64,000 nt of DNA from Alloyangia pacifica (GTDB lineage Bacteria > Pseudomonadota > Alphaproteobacteria > Rhodobacterales > Rhodobacteraceae). Shown here in pieces: positions 33,838-42,438 of the stretch (the first letter of the stretch is position 1; the number at the start of each line of letters is the position of its first letter). Under the pieces are notes generated by a model. That model was given only the letters and a program-made list of their open reading frames with translations, was not told where the DNA came from and ran no database searches. The stretch is from NCBI RefSeq assembly GCF_900116195.1, contig NZ_FOZW01000001.1:847104-911103 (forward strand), given 5' to 3'. The position numbers were made by a program, and so were the translations under genes.

Positions 33838-36446
33838 AGCTGCTTTCGGTCACCCTCTCGGATGTCCGCCGCTTTGCCCGCCCGGTGACGGTGCAGGGCT
33901 TCGGCCCCGGGCTCAACGTGCTCTCGGCCCCCAACGAGGACGGCAAGTCGACGCTCTTCGACGCGCTGCAGGCGCTGTTCTTCATCCCCCATCGCAGCCG
34001 CGCCAAGGAGATTGCCGCGCTGCGCCCCCATGCCGGCGGCGCGCCCATGGTTTCGGCCGAGATCGAGGACGCCGGGCATCGCTACCGGCTCACCAAGCGC
34101 TGGCTCTCGCGCCCCATGGCAGAGGTGTACGAGGGCACCCGGCTCGTCGCCAAGGGCGAGGCCGCCGAGGAATGGATCTCCGCCCTCAGCCAGTCGCCCG
34201 AGGAAGGCGGCCCCGCCGGCCTCCTGTGGGTGCGGCAGGGGCTGGTGGCGCTCGATCAGGGCGAGAAGCGCGAGCAGGACCACGCCCACCGCGCCCGGCG
34301 CGACCTGCTGTCCTCCGTCGCGGGCGAGGTCGAGGCGCTGACCGGTGGTCGCCGCATGGACCGCGCGCTGGCGCAGACCGAGGCGGCGCTCGCCGAGCTG
34401 GTCACCGCCTCCGGCAAGCCCAAGGCCGGCGGGCCGCTGAAGGCCGCCGAAGACGAGGTCGCCGAACTGGCGGCCCGGCGCGAGACGCTGACCACCACCG
34501 CGCAGGCGCTGGAGCAGGCGATTGCCGACCGCCGCCGTGTGCGCAGCGAGCTATCCGAATTGCAGGACCCCGAGGCGCAGGCCGCCCGCGAATCGCGGCT
34601 GACCGAGGCCCGCTCCGCCGCCGAGACCGCCCGCGCCTTTGCCGAGCGGCAGCGCCGCGCCGCCGAGCAGGTCGCCGCGCTTGAGGCGCGCCGCGATTCT
34701 GCCACCGAGAAGGCCGAGGCCCTGAGCCGGGCCCGCGCCGCCGTCGCCGAAGCCGAGACCCGGCTTGCCGCGTTGCGCGAGGCCGAGGCTCAGGCCAGCG
34801 AGACCGCCGCGGGCGCCAAGGCGAAACTGGCCGCGGCCACCACCTCCCGCGAGGCCGCCCGCGCAACGCAGCGCGCCGCGCAGAAGGATCAGGCCGCCGC
34901 GCAGGAGGCCGCGCAACAGGCACGGGTGAAAGCCGACCGCGCGGCGCTGGAAAAGCGGCTGACCGAGGCGCAGGCGCTCGCGAAGGCGGAGCAGCTGGCA
35001 AACACCGCCGCTCAGCGTGGCCCGGACGAGACGGCGATGGAGGCCCTCGACCGCGCCTCAGGCGAGCTGCGCGTGCAGGAGGAACTGCACGCCCGCACCG
35101 CCCCGAAACTGCGACTCGACTACGCGCCCGGTGCCACCGAACTTCTGCTCGACGGCGCCCCCCTGCGGGACGCCACCGAGCGTCCACTGAACGGCCCCGC
35201 GACGCTGGACCTGCCCGGCATCGGCCGCCTGTCGCTCGACCCCGGCGCCGCCGCGCAGACCGGCGCGCTGGACGCCGCCCGCGCGGCCTTCGGCGTCGCG
35301 CTCGCCGCCACCGGCTGCGACAGTCCCGAAGCCGCGCGCGAGGCCGCCCGCGCCCGCCGCAAGGCCGCGGCCGAGCTGCAGGAAACCCGCGCCGCCCTGC
35401 GCGGCGTGGCGCCCGAGGGGCTGCGCGCGCTGGAGAACGCCCTCGCTGCCCTGCCCGCCCCGCGCGAGATCGCCCAGGCGCCCGACCCCGGCGTCGCCGC
35501 CGACGCGCTGCGCAAGGCCGAGGACGCGCTGGCCGCGGCCGAGACCGCCTTCGAGACCGCCCGCAGTCGCGACGAACAGGCGCGGCTGGCCGAGATTCGC
35601 GCCCTCACCACACGAGAAGCCGCCGGGACGCGCCTCGCCGAGTTGCGCGAGACCCTTCCGGAGGATCCGGACACGACCGCCGCGGCGCTCACCGAGGCAC
35701 GTGCCGAGGCTGAGACCGCCCTCGCCGCCGCCCGCGAAGCTCTGGCGGAGCTGCAGGGCGAAGCGCCCGATCTCGCCAGTGCCGAGGCCACGCTGACCCG
35801 TGCGCAGGACGTGCTGGAACAATCCGCGAAACGCCAGCGCGAGCTGTCGGAGCGCAAGGCCGCGCTCGACACCGAGATCAGCCTGCGCGCCGGCGAAGGC
35901 GTGGAGGAGGAACTCGCCGCCACCGAGGAGGCGCTGGCCAAGGCCCGCGAGCGCGCCGAGCGCTACGGCTTCGAACGCGACACGCTGGCGCTGCTGAAGG
36001 ACACACTGGAGACCGCCCGTTCGGAGGCACGAGAACACTACTTCGAGCCGGTCACCCGCGAGCTGGCGCCGCTCCTGCGGCTGCTCTGGCCCGAGGCCGA
36101 GCTGGTCTTCGACGAGGACAGCGCCCTGCCGCGCGCGCTTTCCCGCAATGGCCAGGAAGAGCCGATGGACGTGCTCTCGGGCGGCACCCGCGAGCAGATC
36201 GCGCTGCTGGTCCGGCTGGCCTTTGCCCGGCTGCTGGCGCGTGGCGGGCGGCATGCGCCGGTGATCCTCGACGACGCGCTGGTCTATACCGACGACGCCC
36301 GCATCGAGCGCATGTTCGACGCGCTGCACCGGCAGGCGGGGGATCTGCAGATCCTCGTGCTCACCTGCCGGCAGCGCGCCTTCCGCGATCTTGGCGGGCA
36401 GATGCTGAGCTACGAGAGCGGAGAGCTTCCGGAGGAGGCGCGCTAG
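33834..36446 (+). CDS. SMC/Rad50-like ATPase (YhaN type), partner of the upstream phosphoesterase
   Basis: An 870-residue protein with a split ATPase. The N-terminal Walker A is APNEDGKSTLFDAL (about residues 32-45). A very long Ala/Glu/Arg-rich coiled-coil region follows (about 180-740) with a central globular break. The C-terminal half has the signature LSGGTREQIALLVRLAF (about 781-797) and Walker B PVILDDALVYTDD (about 808-820). This is the layout of YhaN/SbcC-type proteins that tether DNA ends for the nuclease. The coiled coil is shorter than in SbcC and no zinc hook CxxC is evident. It overlaps the phosphoesterase gene by four bases. Confidence 0.87.
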   Translation: MKLLSVTLSDVRRFARPVTVQGFGPGLNVLSAPNEDGKSTLFDALQALFFIPHRSRAKEIAALRPHAGGAPMVSAEIEDAGHRYRLTKRWLSRPMAEVYEGTRLVAKGEAAEEWISALSQSPEEGGPAGLLWVRQGLVALDQGEKREQDHAHRARRDLLSSVAGEVEALTGGRRMDRALAQTEAALAELVTASGKPKAGGPLKAAEDEVAELAARRETLTTTAQALEQAIADRRRVRSELSELQDPEAQAARESRLTEARSAAETARAFAERQRRAAEQVAALEARRDSATEKAEALSRARAAVAEAETRLAALREAEAQASETAAGAKAKLAAATTSREAARATQRAAQKDQAAAQEAAQQARVKADRAALEKRLTEAQALAKAEQLANTAAQRGPDETAMEALDRASGELRVQEELHARTAPKLRLDYAPGATELLLDGAPLRDATERPLNGPATLDLPGIGRLSLDPGAAAQTGALDAARAAFGVALAATGCDSPEAAREAARARRKAAAELQETRAALRGVAPEGLRALENALAALPAPREIAQAPDPGVAADALRKAEDALAAAETAFETARSRDEQARLAEIRALTTREAAGTRLAELRETLPEDPDTTAAALTEARAEAETALAAAREALAELQGEAPDLASAEATLTRAQDVLEQSAKRQRELSERKAALDTEISLRAGEGVEEELAATEEALAKARERAERYGFERDTLALLKDTLETARSEAREHYFEPVTRELAPLLRLLWPEAELVFDEDSALPRALSRNGQEEPMDVLSGGTREQIALLVRLAFARLLARGGRHAPVILDDALVYTDDARIERMFDALHRQAGDLQILVLTCRQRAFRDLGGQMLSYESGELPEEAR

Positions 36447-36481
36447 GTCTCGGCCAGGTTTGGACCCTCAGTCTTAGCCTC

Positions 36482-37093
36482 TCAGGCGGCGGCGCGTTGC
36501 AGCGCCTCGCGCAGGAAGTCGAACTGATCTTGCCCGTAGTAGCGCTTGCCGCGCAGCACGTAGGTGGGCGAGCCGAAGATACCCAGACCAATGGCCTCCT
36601 CGGTGACCGCATCGGCCTCGTCGCGCATGTCTTCGCTCTGCGCCACCGCGAGGATGCGCGCCGCGGGCAGGTCGATGGATTCGAAAGCCTCCTGCAGATC
36701 GCCCGGATCGGCGAGGTTGCGGTGCTCGGCCCAGACGCCGCGTAGGCAGGCAAAGCTCACCGCGTCCTGATCCAGCCCCAGCCGCCCGGCGGCGAGGATG
36801 CAGCGGCAGGCCAGACGCGGATCGGTCGGCCAGCTCGGCGGCATCGCCGCCATCCGCAGGCCGCGGATCGCCGCCCAGCGGGCCTGATCCTCGATCCGGT
36901 AGCTCTGACGCGGGTCGGTGTGATCGTAGGGCGGCGTGACTCCCGCCGCCTCGTAGACGCGCGCCACCTCCATCGGAAGGAAGCGCACCTTCGCCCCGCT
37001 CCGCCGCGCCAACCCCATGAGCTCCTGATGGCCGAGATAGGCATAGCCCGACATTGGCGCAAAGAAGTAGTCGATCACGGCGGGCAGGCTCAT
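36482..37093 (-). CDS. DsbA-fold isomerase (2-hydroxychromene-2-carboxylate isomerase-like)
   Basis: A 203-residue thioredoxin-fold protein of the DsbA/kappa-class GST group. It begins IDYFFAPMSGYAYLGHQEL, where Ser15 takes the place of the redox CxxC and marks the HCCA isomerase subgroup; FGSPTYVLRGKRYYGQDQ near the C-terminus is the cis-Pro segment. Known relatives isomerise 2-hydroxychromene-2-carboxylate with glutathione during naphthalene breakdown, but many homologues have unknown substrates and no aromatic cluster surrounds this one. GGAGACC precedes the ATG. A Pho-box-like repeat array lies about 125 bp upstream. Confidence 0.8.
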   Translation of the reverse strand: MSLPAVIDYFFAPMSGYAYLGHQELMGLARRSGAKVRFLPMEVARVYEAAGVTPPYDHTDPRQSYRIEDQARWAAIRGLRMAAMPPSWPTDPRLACRCILAAGRLGLDQDAVSFACLRGVWAEHRNLADPGDLQEAFESIDLPAARILAVAQSEDMRDEADAVTEEAIGLGIFGSPTYVLRGKRYYGQDQFDFLREALQRAAA

Positions 37094-37217
37094 TCGGGTC
37101 TCCGGTCAGCGCTGTGCAATGGCGCCCGGCGGGGCTCCGCAGAAGACAGGAACACGCGGGCCCGACGCATGATTCAATGAGGTCAAACCTCGGCGAAACG
37201 GTCAACGTCGCTGACGC

Positions 37218-37245
37218 ATGACAGGTGGGTGACGGTGCTATGACA
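37218..37245 (-). promoter_or_regulatory. Pho-box-like array of three 11-bp repeats
   Basis: On the plus strand ATGACA (37218), GTGACG (37229) and ATGACA (37240) repeat with exactly 11-bp spacing. Read on the minus strand they are TGTCAT, CGTCAC and TGTCAT, close to the TGTCAT half-sites bound by PhoB. The orientation points to the isomerase gene starting at 37093. A closely similar array lies at 41059-41086. Confidence 0.6.
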
Positions 37246-37358
37246 CCTCCGCCCGGCACCGCGCTTGGCAGGATCCCGCCGAGCCGGATCTGCCAAAGCC
37301 CGCAATCTCCGCAGTTTTGAAATGCTTTGCGTTGGGGCCGGATGGCCCAGTCGGGACC

Positions 37359-37979
37359 TCAGTCGGCACCGTCCATCGGCAAAGAGGCAAGCGCCGCGCG
37401 CAGGTCGGAGATGCGCTCGGCCACTTCGGGGCTGTGCTGCCCGGCGCGGTCGGACCAGGCGCTGAACCGGTCGAGCAGCGGCAGGAAGAGCGCGATCTCC
37501 TCGGCGCTCCAATCCTTGAGGAAGCTGCCCAGCACGAGGAACTTGTAAGCGCGCACCGCCGAGACGATCTCGCCCCCGGCGGGTGTCAGTTCGAGCACCG
37601 TGCGGCGGGCGTCCTGCTGGCTCACAGCGCGTCGGATGAGCCCCATGCGGATCAGCTCCGACGCGATCCGGCTCGCCCGAGACGGGTCGATGCGCAGCCG
37701 CGCCGCCACGGTGGAGACCATCGTCTCGGCATCCTCGCCGCAGGGACCGGCATCGTCGAACTCGCCTTCGGGCGCGCGCACGGCCAGCAGCACGTCGAGT
37801 TGCGCAAGATCGATCGACAGGCCGAGGTCCGCCAGCGCCCGCTGGCCCAGCTCGCGCTTCATCACCCGACGCCGCCACTTCTGCAGCGCCACGTCGATCT
37901 CGATCGCCGCCTGCGCCGAGGCATCGTCGATCCCCGCCCGCCGCAGGTGATCCCGGATTCTCGCGTCCTTGTCCGGCAT
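37359..37979 (-). CDS. MarR family transcriptional regulator
   Basis: A 206-residue winged-helix protein. The MarR DNA-binding domain spans about residues 75-150 with the recognition segment LRIDPSRASRIASELIRMGLIRR and the wing SQQDARRTVLELTPAG. Longer N- and C-terminal helices would form the dimer interface. ATG 37979 has GGAG upstream; an in-frame ATG at 38012 is also possible. It is divergent from an MFS efflux gene across a short region with two CATATATG-like repeats, the standard layout of a repressor controlling a pump. Confidence 0.85.
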   Translation of the reverse strand: MPDKDARIRDHLRRAGIDDASAQAAIEIDVALQKWRRRVMKRELGQRALADLGLSIDLAQLDVLLAVRAPEGEFDDAGPCGEDAETMVSTVAARLRIDPSRASRIASELIRMGLIRRAVSQQDARRTVLELTPAGGEIVSAVRAYKFLVLGSFLKDWSAEEIALFLPLLDRFSAWSDRAGQHSPEVAERISDLRAALASLPMDGAD

Positions 37980-38009
37980 GGTGCCGCGCTCCAAATTACG
38001 TGCCGTTGA

Positions 38010-38036
38010 CATGTATATGCCTTCAGCACATATATG
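38010..38036. promoter_or_regulatory. Paired CATRTATATG-type repeats between marR and MFS genes
   Basis: CATGTATATG (38010-38019) and CATATATG (38029-38036) are near-palindromic words 19 bp apart in the divergent region. MarR proteins usually bind 16-20 bp palindromes in such positions. The first copy overlaps one possible start of the regulator, which would allow autorepression. Confidence 0.45.
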
Positions 38037-38149
38037 CCCCTAGCAATCTATTTCTGCAAGTTGCCCCGCGACTCGCCCCTGACCCGGCGTTCGCGCCGCA
38101 TCTGCGTCGCGGTGCCGCCGCGCCTGCCAGCATCCAAGGAGCCCTGCGC

Positions 38150-39685
38150 ATGAGTGACCGCGCCGATCCCGTCGACCTGTCCGCCCCGATCCCCGCAGCC
38201 CCGGCCGCACCGGGCGAGCACGATCCGGCAGTGGTACGGCTTGCGCTGATCGCGGTCTCGGCGACGCTGCTTTTCGCCTCGCTGGGGCAGACCATCGTGT
38301 CGACCGCCATGCCGATCATGGTCGCCGATCTTGGCGGAATGGAGCATATCACCTGGGTGATCACCGCCTACCTGATGGCCTCGACCATCGGCGCGCCCAT
38401 CGCCGGAAAGCTTTCGGATCTCTATGGTCGCAAGGCGGTGCTGCAGAGCGCCATCGGCGTCTTCCTTGCCGGCGCGATTCTCTGCGGCTTTGCCTGGAGC
38501 ATGGGGATGATCATCGCCGGGCGGCTGATCCAGGGTGCTGGCGCGGGCGCGCTGATCGTCACCTCGATGGCAGTGGTCGGCGATCTGCTGCCCGCCCGCC
38601 AGCGCGGTCAGGCGCAGGGCCTGATGGGCGCGGCCTTCGGCGTGTCGACCGTGGTCGGCCCGCTGCTAGGCGGCTTTATCGTGCAGCACTGGTCCTGGCA
38701 CTGGATCTTCTTCGTCAACTTCCCCGTCGGCGCGCTGGCCTTCGTGGTGCTGGGCATGGCCCTGCCCTCACGCAGCGACCGCAGCCGCAAGTCGGTGGAT
38801 TACGCCGGCGCGGTGCTGCTGGCGACCATCCTCGCCTCGGCGGTGCTGATCTCCAACATGGGCGGCACGGTGCTGCCCTGGAGCCACCCCGGCGTGCTGG
38901 CACTGGCGGCGCTCGGCCTCGCCGCGCTGGTCGGCTTCGTGCTGGTCGAGCGCCGCGCGCCCGAGCCGATCCTGCCGCTCTCGCTGTTCCGCAACAACGC
39001 CTTCCTGACGGTCAACTCCATGGGCTTTCTGATCGGCATGGCGATGTTCGGCACGATCACCTTCCTGCCGCTGTTCCTGCAGGTCGCCAAGGGCGTCTCC
39101 CCGACGCAGTCCGGCCTGTTCCTCGTGCCGATGATGGGCGGGCTGCTGGGCGGCTCGATCGGCGCCGGGCGGATCATGTCGAAGCGCGGCACCTACAAGA
39201 TCATGCCGATCCTCTCGACCGCGTTGCTCTGCCTGTCGATGCTGGCGCTCACCCGGCTGTCCGGCGACACGCCGCTGTGGCTGCTGGCGCTCAACATGGT
39301 GGGAGTCGGGCTCGGCCTCGGCCCGGTGTTCAGCGTCGGCGTGACGGCGATCCAGAACTCGGTGCCGCGCAGCATGATCGGCGTCGGCACCGCCAGCGCC
39401 AACATGTTCCGGTTGATCGGCGGCTCCATCGGGACCGCCGGCTTCGGCGCGATCTTCGGCATGGGGCTCGCGCGCAACCTCGAGGGGCACCTGCCCGAGG
39501 GCATGGGCGGCGGCATCCGCAGCATGAGCGCCGAGATGGTCCACGCCCTGCCCGCCGAGCAGCAGCAGGCGATCATCGACGGCTTCAGCGCCGCGCTGCA
39601 TCCGGTGTTCTTCATCGCCTCGGCCGGCGCTGCGCTGGCCTGCGGCATCGGCTTCCTGCTGCATGAGCGTCCGCTCGAGGACTGA
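38150..39685 (+). CDS. MFS drug efflux transporter (DHA2/EmrB family, 14 TM)
   Basis: A 511-residue membrane protein with about 14 hydrophobic segments, typical of the EmrB/QacA DHA2 family of proton-driven exporters. Motifs include TAMPIMVADLGGMEHITWVI (after TM1), GKLSDLYGRKAVL (motif A, about residues 87-99) and GGFIVQHWSWHWIFFVNFPVG (motif C region and TM6). AAGGAG precedes ATG 38150. Divergent pairing with a MarR repressor suggests induction by a toxic small molecule; the substrate is unknown. Confidence 0.92.
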   Translation: MSDRADPVDLSAPIPAAPAAPGEHDPAVVRLALIAVSATLLFASLGQTIVSTAMPIMVADLGGMEHITWVITAYLMASTIGAPIAGKLSDLYGRKAVLQSAIGVFLAGAILCGFAWSMGMIIAGRLIQGAGAGALIVTSMAVVGDLLPARQRGQAQGLMGAAFGVSTVVGPLLGGFIVQHWSWHWIFFVNFPVGALAFVVLGMALPSRSDRSRKSVDYAGAVLLATILASAVLISNMGGTVLPWSHPGVLALAALGLAALVGFVLVERRAPEPILPLSLFRNNAFLTVNSMGFLIGMAMFGTITFLPLFLQVAKGVSPTQSGLFLVPMMGGLLGGSIGAGRIMSKRGTYKIMPILSTALLCLSMLALTRLSGDTPLWLLALNMVGVGLGLGPVFSVGVTAIQNSVPRSMIGVGTASANMFRLIGGSIGTAGFGAIFGMGLARNLEGHLPEGMGGGIRSMSAEMVHALPAEQQQAIIDGFSAALHPVFFIASAGAALACGIGFLLHERPLED

Positions 39686-39709
39686 TCCCAAGGATCAGCC
39701 GAACCAAGC

Positions 39710-40678
39710 TCAGGAGGCGATGCCCGCCGCCTGATCTGTCGCGACCTGCTGCGTCCCCGCCTCGTCCGCTGCCGCGTCGGGCACCGTGCTCTCGAGCCGC
39801 GACCGCAGGTAGTCCACCGCCCGCACGGGCGGATAGACCGGGATCCCGGTGCCCGGCAGGGCAGCGATCACGCTCTCGGGATTCGGGTCGAGGAAGAAGG
39901 CCACGGAATGCCGCGTGCGCGCCGGCGGCAGCACGCGGTGGGTGGTCGAGACGTAGATGTCGTTGGTCCAGCGCATCAGGCAATCGCCGATATTGACGAT
40001 CAGCGCTCCCGGCAGTTGCGGCACGTCCATCCAGTGGCCGCCGCGCGGGCGCACCTGCAGCCCCGGCTCGCCATCGGTCGCCAGCAGCGTCAGCGCGCCG
40101 TAATCGGTGTGCGCCGAGGCCCCACGCTCGTCCGCCGCGCCGGTGCCCGGCGGGTAGCGCAGCAGCCGCAGCGTCGCCATCGGCTCGGTGAAATGCGGCG
40201 CGAAGAAATCCGGCGGCACCCCGAGGTCCGTCGCCACCGCCTCGTGGAGCTTCACCCCGAGGGCGAGCATCTCGGCGTAATAGGTCTGCATCGCCTCGCG
40301 AAAATCCGGCACATCGGGCCAGAGATTCGGGCCGCGGAACGGCTCGCCCGCCACCACGCGGGGATCATTGGCCGCAAGCTCGAGACCGATGTTGAAGGCT
40401 TCCTTGTGGTCCGGGTGATCGGCGCCGTCCTGCTGTTCGGATCCGACGTGCGCCCAGCCCCGGTTCCGCGCATTGCCCGAGATCGCCAGCGGCGCCTTTG
40501 CCGCCTCCGGCAGAGCGAAGAAGGCGGTCGAGGCGGCGAATACCCGGGCCATGAGCGACTCGGGCACCGGATGATTGGTCAGCATGAAGAACCCGTCTTC
40601 ACGGCAGGCCTGTCCCAGCGCAAAGGCAAAGCCCTCGGGGTCGTCGTCGAGATCTTCGAAATCGAGCACGGGGATCAT
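39710..40678 (-). CDS. Isopenicillin-N-synthase-like Fe(II)/2-oxoglutarate-type oxygenase
   Basis: A 322-residue double-stranded beta-helix oxygenase. The N-terminal DIOX_N region (IPVLDFEDLDDDP, ACREDGFFMLTNH) is followed by the iron site HTDYGALTLL (His and Asp, about residues 186-195), the distal His in STTHRVLPP and the co-substrate anchor ARTRHSVAFFLDP. This is the 2OG-FeII_Oxy family that includes isopenicillin N synthase and many plant and bacterial oxidases; the substrate cannot be named. AAGGAG precedes ATG 40678. It has no operon partner in this direction other than a possible micro-gene upstream. Confidence 0.85.
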   Translation of the reverse strand: MIPVLDFEDLDDDPEGFAFALGQACREDGFFMLTNHPVPESLMARVFAASTAFFALPEAAKAPLAISGNARNRGWAHVGSEQQDGADHPDHKEAFNIGLELAANDPRVVAGEPFRGPNLWPDVPDFREAMQTYYAEMLALGVKLHEAVATDLGVPPDFFAPHFTEPMATLRLLRYPPGTGAADERGASAHTDYGALTLLATDGEPGLQVRPRGGHWMDVPQLPGALIVNIGDCLMRWTNDIYVSTTHRVLPPARTRHSVAFFLDPNPESVIAALPGTGIPVYPPVRAVDYLRSRLESTVPDAAADEAGTQQVATDQAAGIAS

Positions 40679-40877
40679 CGCCGCTCTCCTTCCGTGGACC
40701 GGGCCACCCGGAGGCCTTGCGGCACGGTCCGGGCAGGTCCGGACAATTCTCCACCTTCCGAAGGGCTTCGCAAGCGGTTTGGTTCGCGCGATTGCGCGGA
40801 TTTGTGCCAATTCGCCCGTGTGAAGGCAAAAAGCGCGGCATCCAGCTGCGACTGTCCCGGGCCCGGCCCGGAGGGCG

Positions 40878-40976
40878 TCAGCGGTCGCTGCGGCGGAAGA
40901 GCTGGGCCAGCAGCCCGTTCGGCGCCGGCAGGAAGCAGCAGGACAGCACGAAACGGAATGGATCGATGACCATCAT
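40878..40976 (-). CDS. Possible 32-residue membrane-associated micro-protein
   Basis: A short frame with ATGATG at its start and a GGGGACT segment upstream as a weak ribosome site. It encodes a hydrophobic N-terminal half with two cysteines (IDPFRFVLSCCFLPAP) and a basic tail (QLFRRSDR). It lies in the 468-bp gap between the oxygenase and glycerate kinase genes, 83 bp downstream of a Pho-box-like array on the same strand. Length is too short for confidence; the promoter-like array and the amphipathic design are the reasons to keep it. Confidence 0.35.
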   Translation of the reverse strand: MMVIDPFRFVLSCCFLPAPNGLLAQLFRRSDR

Positions 40977-41058
40977 GGCAGGAGTCCCCGGGTTGCAGCA
41001 CGCCGGGACGTCCCCTTGTCCCGACGCTCGCAGGATGACGCCGGCGCGTCACGGATTC

Positions 41059-41086
41059 GTGACATGCCGGTGACGTTGCCATGACG
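41059..41086 (-). promoter_or_regulatory. Second Pho-box-like array of three 11-bp repeats
   Basis: On the plus strand GTGACA (41059), GTGACG (41070) and ATGACG (41081) repeat with 11-bp spacing; a fourth degenerate unit GTCACG lies at 41048. On the minus strand the units read TGTCAC, CGTCAC and CGTCAT, pointing toward the micro-ORF at 40976 and the oxygenase gene. The spacing and sequence match the array at 37218-37245. Confidence 0.6.
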
Positions 41087-41103
41087 CCGCAACCCGCTGG
41101 AAC

Positions 41104-41146
41104 AAAAGCCTTCGAAGGCTTTTGCAAGGTCCTTCGAAGGACCTTG
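41104..41146. repeat. Two adjacent perfect palindromes with TTCGAA cores after the glycerate kinase gene
   Basis: AAAAGCCTTCGAAGGCTTTT (41104-41123) and a 22-bp palindrome CAAGGTCC-TTCGAA-GGACCTTG (41125-41146) are separated by one base. The second abuts the stop codon of the minus-strand glycerate kinase gene. In that direction the first hairpin ends in TTTTG, so the pair could act as a terminator or an mRNA-end protector. Both share the CCTTCGAAGG centre. Confidence 0.7.
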
Positions 41147-42415
41147 TCAGACCCCCTTGATGAGCACCGCGCGGAAGTCGTTCACGTTGGTCCCGGTCGG
41201 ACCCGGCGCAAAGAGGTCGCCGATCGCATCGAAGGCGCCCCAGGCGTCGTTGCGCGACAGCGCCGCCATGGCATCGCCGCCCGCCGCTCGCAGTCGCGCC
41301 GCGCTGGAGCCATCGGCAAAGGCGCCGGCGTTGTCCTCGGTGCCGTCGATCCCGTCGGTGTCGGCGGCCAGCGCGTGAATACCCTCGACTCCGTCGATTG
41401 CATGGGCGAAGGCCAGCAGGAACTCGGTGTTGCGCCCGCCGCGCCCCCCCTTGCCGCGCAGCGTCACCGTGGTCTCGCCGCCCGAGAGCATCACCACCGG
41501 CGCCGTGAAGGGCCGGCCGCGCGCGACGACCTCGCGCGCCATGGCAGCATGCACCCGGCCAACGTCGCGCGCCTCGCCCTCCATCGCGTCCGACAGGATC
41601 ACTGCCGGAATGCCCGCCGCCTCGGCCTTCGCCGCAGCCGCCTCCAGCGACAGCCGGGCCGAGGCGATCACATGCACCTCGTTGCGGGCGAAACAGGGAT
41701 CATCGGGCGCGGGTGCCGCGGCCGCCGCGCTGCGCATATGCGCAAGGATGTTCTCCGGCAGGGCGATGTTCCACGCCTCGACCATGGCCAGCGCCGCGCC
41801 GGCGTCCACCGCGTCGGGCACGGTCGGCCCGGAGGCCACCTGCGCCGGATCGTCCCCCGGCACGTCCGAGACGACGAGGCTGACCACCTTCGCCGGGCCG
41901 CAGGCCGCCGCCAGCCGCCCGCCCTTGATCCGGCTGGCGTGCTTGCGGATGGCATTCATCACCCCGATCGGCGCGCCGGAGGCCAGCAGCGCCTCGTTCA
42001 ACGCCTGCTCATCCGCCAGAGTCAGCCCCTCGGGCGGGGCCGGCAGCAGCGCCGAGCCGCCGCCGCAGACCAGCGCGACCACGAGATCCTTTTCCGTCAG
42101 CCCCGAGACCGCCTCGAACAGCGCCGCGCTGGCCTCGAGCCCCGCGGCGTCGGGCACCGGGTGCGCCGCCTCCATGACCCGGAGCTGAGCGCAGGGCACC
42201 GCGTAGCCGTAGCGGGTGACCACCACGCCCTCCAACGGACCGTCCCAGAGCGTCTCGAAGGCCCGGGCAAGCTGCGCCGCGCCCTTGCCAAGGCCGATCA
42301 CCACCGTGCGCCCCTCGGGCCTGTCCGGCAGCGCCGCACGCAGCGCCTGCTCGGGATCGGCGGCGGCCACCGCGGTTTCGAAAAGCCCGGTCAGGAAGGT
42401 CGTTGCATCGCTCAT
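41147..42415 (-). CDS. Glycerate 2-kinase / MOFRL family protein
   Basis: A 422-residue protein with the N-terminal glycerate kinase domain ([16 protein letters not shown] about residues 39-54; [21 protein letters not shown] about 116-136) and a C-terminal MOFRL domain ([41 protein letters not shown]). Members phosphorylate D-glycerate to 2-phosphoglycerate in glyoxylate, serine-cycle or tartrate metabolism; older annotations call them hydroxypyruvate reductase. It lies 23 bp downstream of the acyl-CoA-synthetase-like gene on the same strand and ends at two palindromes. Confidence 0.9.
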   Translation of the reverse strand: MSDATTFLTGLFETAVAAADPEQALRAALPDRPEGRTVVIGLGKGAAQLARAFETLWDGPLEGVVVTRYGYAVPCAQLRVMEAAHPVPDAAGLEASAALFEAVSGLTEKDLVVALVCGGGSALLPAPPEGLTLADEQALNEALLASGAPIGVMNAIRKHASRIKGGRLAAACGPAKVVSLVVSDVPGDDPAQVASGPTVPDAVDAGAALAMVEAWNIALPENILAHMRSAAAAAPAPDDPCFARNEVHVIASARLSLEAAAAKAEAAGIPAVILSDAMEGEARDVGRVHAAMAREVVARGRPFTAPVVMLSGGETTVTLRGKGGRGGRNTEFLLAFAHAIDGVEGIHALAADTDGIDGTEDNAGAFADGSSAARLRAAGGDAMAALSRNDAWGAFDAIGDLFAPGPTGTNVNDFRAVLIKGV

Positions 42416-42438
42416 TCGGGGGTCCTCGTGTTCAGCTC

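Noticed and set aside
41101..41150. Possible transposon end or attachment site formed by the twin palindromes
   Set aside because: No integrase, transposase, target-site duplication or matching copy elsewhere in the window; a transcript-end role is simpler.
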